A DNA stretch of 64,000 bases, taken from assembly GCA_033032175.1 (NCBI GenBank), contig CM065304.1, positions 3,596,001-3,660,000 on the forward strand. The letters run 5' to 3'. Of the stretch, positions 62,801-64,000 are shown in pieces. The stretch's first letter is position 1. Each line of letters starts with the position of its first letter. The stretch comes from Saturnia japonica. Lineage: Eukaryota > Arthropoda > Insecta > Lepidoptera > Saturniidae. The notes under the pieces were generated by a model. That model was not told the origin of the DNA and made no database searches. It saw only the letters and a list, made by a program, of their open reading frames with translations. Position numbers and translations under genes: made by a program.

Positions 62801-62939
62801 TTTTTTTTTGTTTTACGTGAAGAAACCCATCATGGGTACACACCCGCCCGGGGGGACGAGTGGTTATGTGAGACTCCTACTCACTAAAACTCCACGGTGT
62901 ACCATCGGCCGCCATAGTGGGATGCTGCGGGCAATGCGG

Positions 62940-64000
62940 TTGCAATCTTCTTAATTCTATGTTATATTCATAAAAGTTTACAGTCTGAGTCTGTGAAACT
63001 GAATGATTCACGTTTGTCGCGGACATCGTTTGGGATTATTGAATTTTTTTTTTTTTTTATTATATGATATTTCTCATTTTTCACTTAATTCTTACTGACA
63101 TTTTCAATTACCTCACTAAAATTAATATTGCATATTGTTATATGATTTTACTTTATACATATTATTACATAATATCAAAAAAGTCCTAATAAATTAAAAT
63201 ATAGTTTTTTTTTTGTTGGCAACCCAGATCGGCGTGGGTCGCGGTGCATATTTTGTTAGCGTGGGTTGATTGTTTTAATTTAGATAGCTATTTACATAAA
63301 TTTTATTAGATATTGTTGTGAAGACGTAATATAAAATTACGGAACGCATTATGGGTATGTTTATCTTGGTTTTACATAGATATTACGTGTTGTAAACTAG
63401 TCTATTGTTATTGATTGATGTAATTCTTTGGGGTGGCCTCATCCGATCTCCGATGTATTTTTTTTTCTTTATTATTTGTGCAGGTGTTTGAAAGTATTTG
63501 TGTATTGGTGGCGAAGTGAGATTTTTGTGCTTTTCGACGAGTGCAAAATGTTCAAAAATAAAATTTTACATATAGGGGGCATAATTACGCTGATATCAAA
63601 ATTCCCTTGTTGTTACATTGTTGACGCCAAGTTGTAACATTGAATCGCTTGAGGTAAAAAGATGTATAAAACTAAATCGTTCTTCAGATTTATAAGAAAC
63701 TTTATCAGTGACTAATTAAAATATATTTCGAAATTGTGAGTTTTTAGTTACAAGTAACAATAGTTTTTAGAACAAAACTATCAACATTTTTTTTTTGTAC
63801 AAATTTTCATATTTGAACAAATATTGTCATATTTGAACAAATATTTACAATCGGTGTTTATATATACAGTCGGATTAAAAGTTAATTACAAAAAAAGTAA
63901 AAATATTTTTATACAACCACCATTGAGACAGAATGAATGTTGTAAAAAAGAATGAAAACTGCCCCCAATTAGTAGTATACACAATAGTTAATCAAGGAGA
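62940..64000. other. AT-rich intergenic DNA with short tandem repeat
   Basis: A 20-base unit (tcatatttgaacaaatattg) is repeated about twice at 63806-63845. A block at 63210-63280 (gttggcaacccagatcggcg) is richer in GC. No gene is seen. Confidence 0.55.

Overview
The window looks like the genome of a moth or butterfly (Lepidoptera). This is inferred from three things: an AT-rich background, small exons in long introns, and many interspersed repeats of types I recognise from Lepidoptera. Those repeats include tRNA-derived SINEs, RTE-type LINEs, LINE tails beginning 'actagctgtgcccg', and SINE/LINE ends with 'cgcttaccatcaggcggc'. There is no bacterial or plasmid content, no CRISPR array and no supportable functional tRNA or rRNA gene.

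Two host protein genes can be read. (1) On the + strand, ten exons between 26258 and 41609 encode most of a plexin domain-containing protein (PLXDC/TEM7 family): nidogen-like ectodomain, PSI domain, one membrane span and a short cytoplasmic tail. Splice phases agree at all nine junctions. The 5' exon(s) with the signal peptide were not found and probably lie upstream of 26258 or outside the window. (2) On the - strand, four exons between 58493 and 51658 encode a zinc-less medium-chain dehydrogenase/reductase (alcohol-dehydrogenase-like). Its second exon carries an apparent one-base deletion that breaks the frame in this assembly. The two genes converge tail to tail.

Layout. 1-26257: gene-poor DNA (upstream or 5' intron of PLXDC) with SINEs, LINE tails, terminal-inverted-repeat (TIR) elements, a 1,125-bp apparently identical direct duplication (6764-7888 and 9750-10874) and a decayed I-group LINE (about 20000-24190, - strand) that has lost its endonuclease domain. 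26258-41609: PLXDC, its introns filled with LINE fragments and MITEs; the 5.6-kb last intron holds a TIR element, half of an inverted MITE pair and a nearly intact RTE LINE. 41610-51657: intergenic DNA with MITEs, a 240-bp near-perfect hairpin and four short exon-like segments (47740-51300) that keep phase with the PLXDC reading frame. 51658-58493: the dehydrogenase gene. 58500-64000: intergenic DNA with RTE-type fragments and simple repeats.

I did not find a convincing new multi-gene system. The items most worth a second look are the possible alternative 3' exons of PLXDC, the frameshift in the dehydrogenase, the identical 1.1-kb duplication, and the inverted MITE copies around the PLXDC terminal exon.
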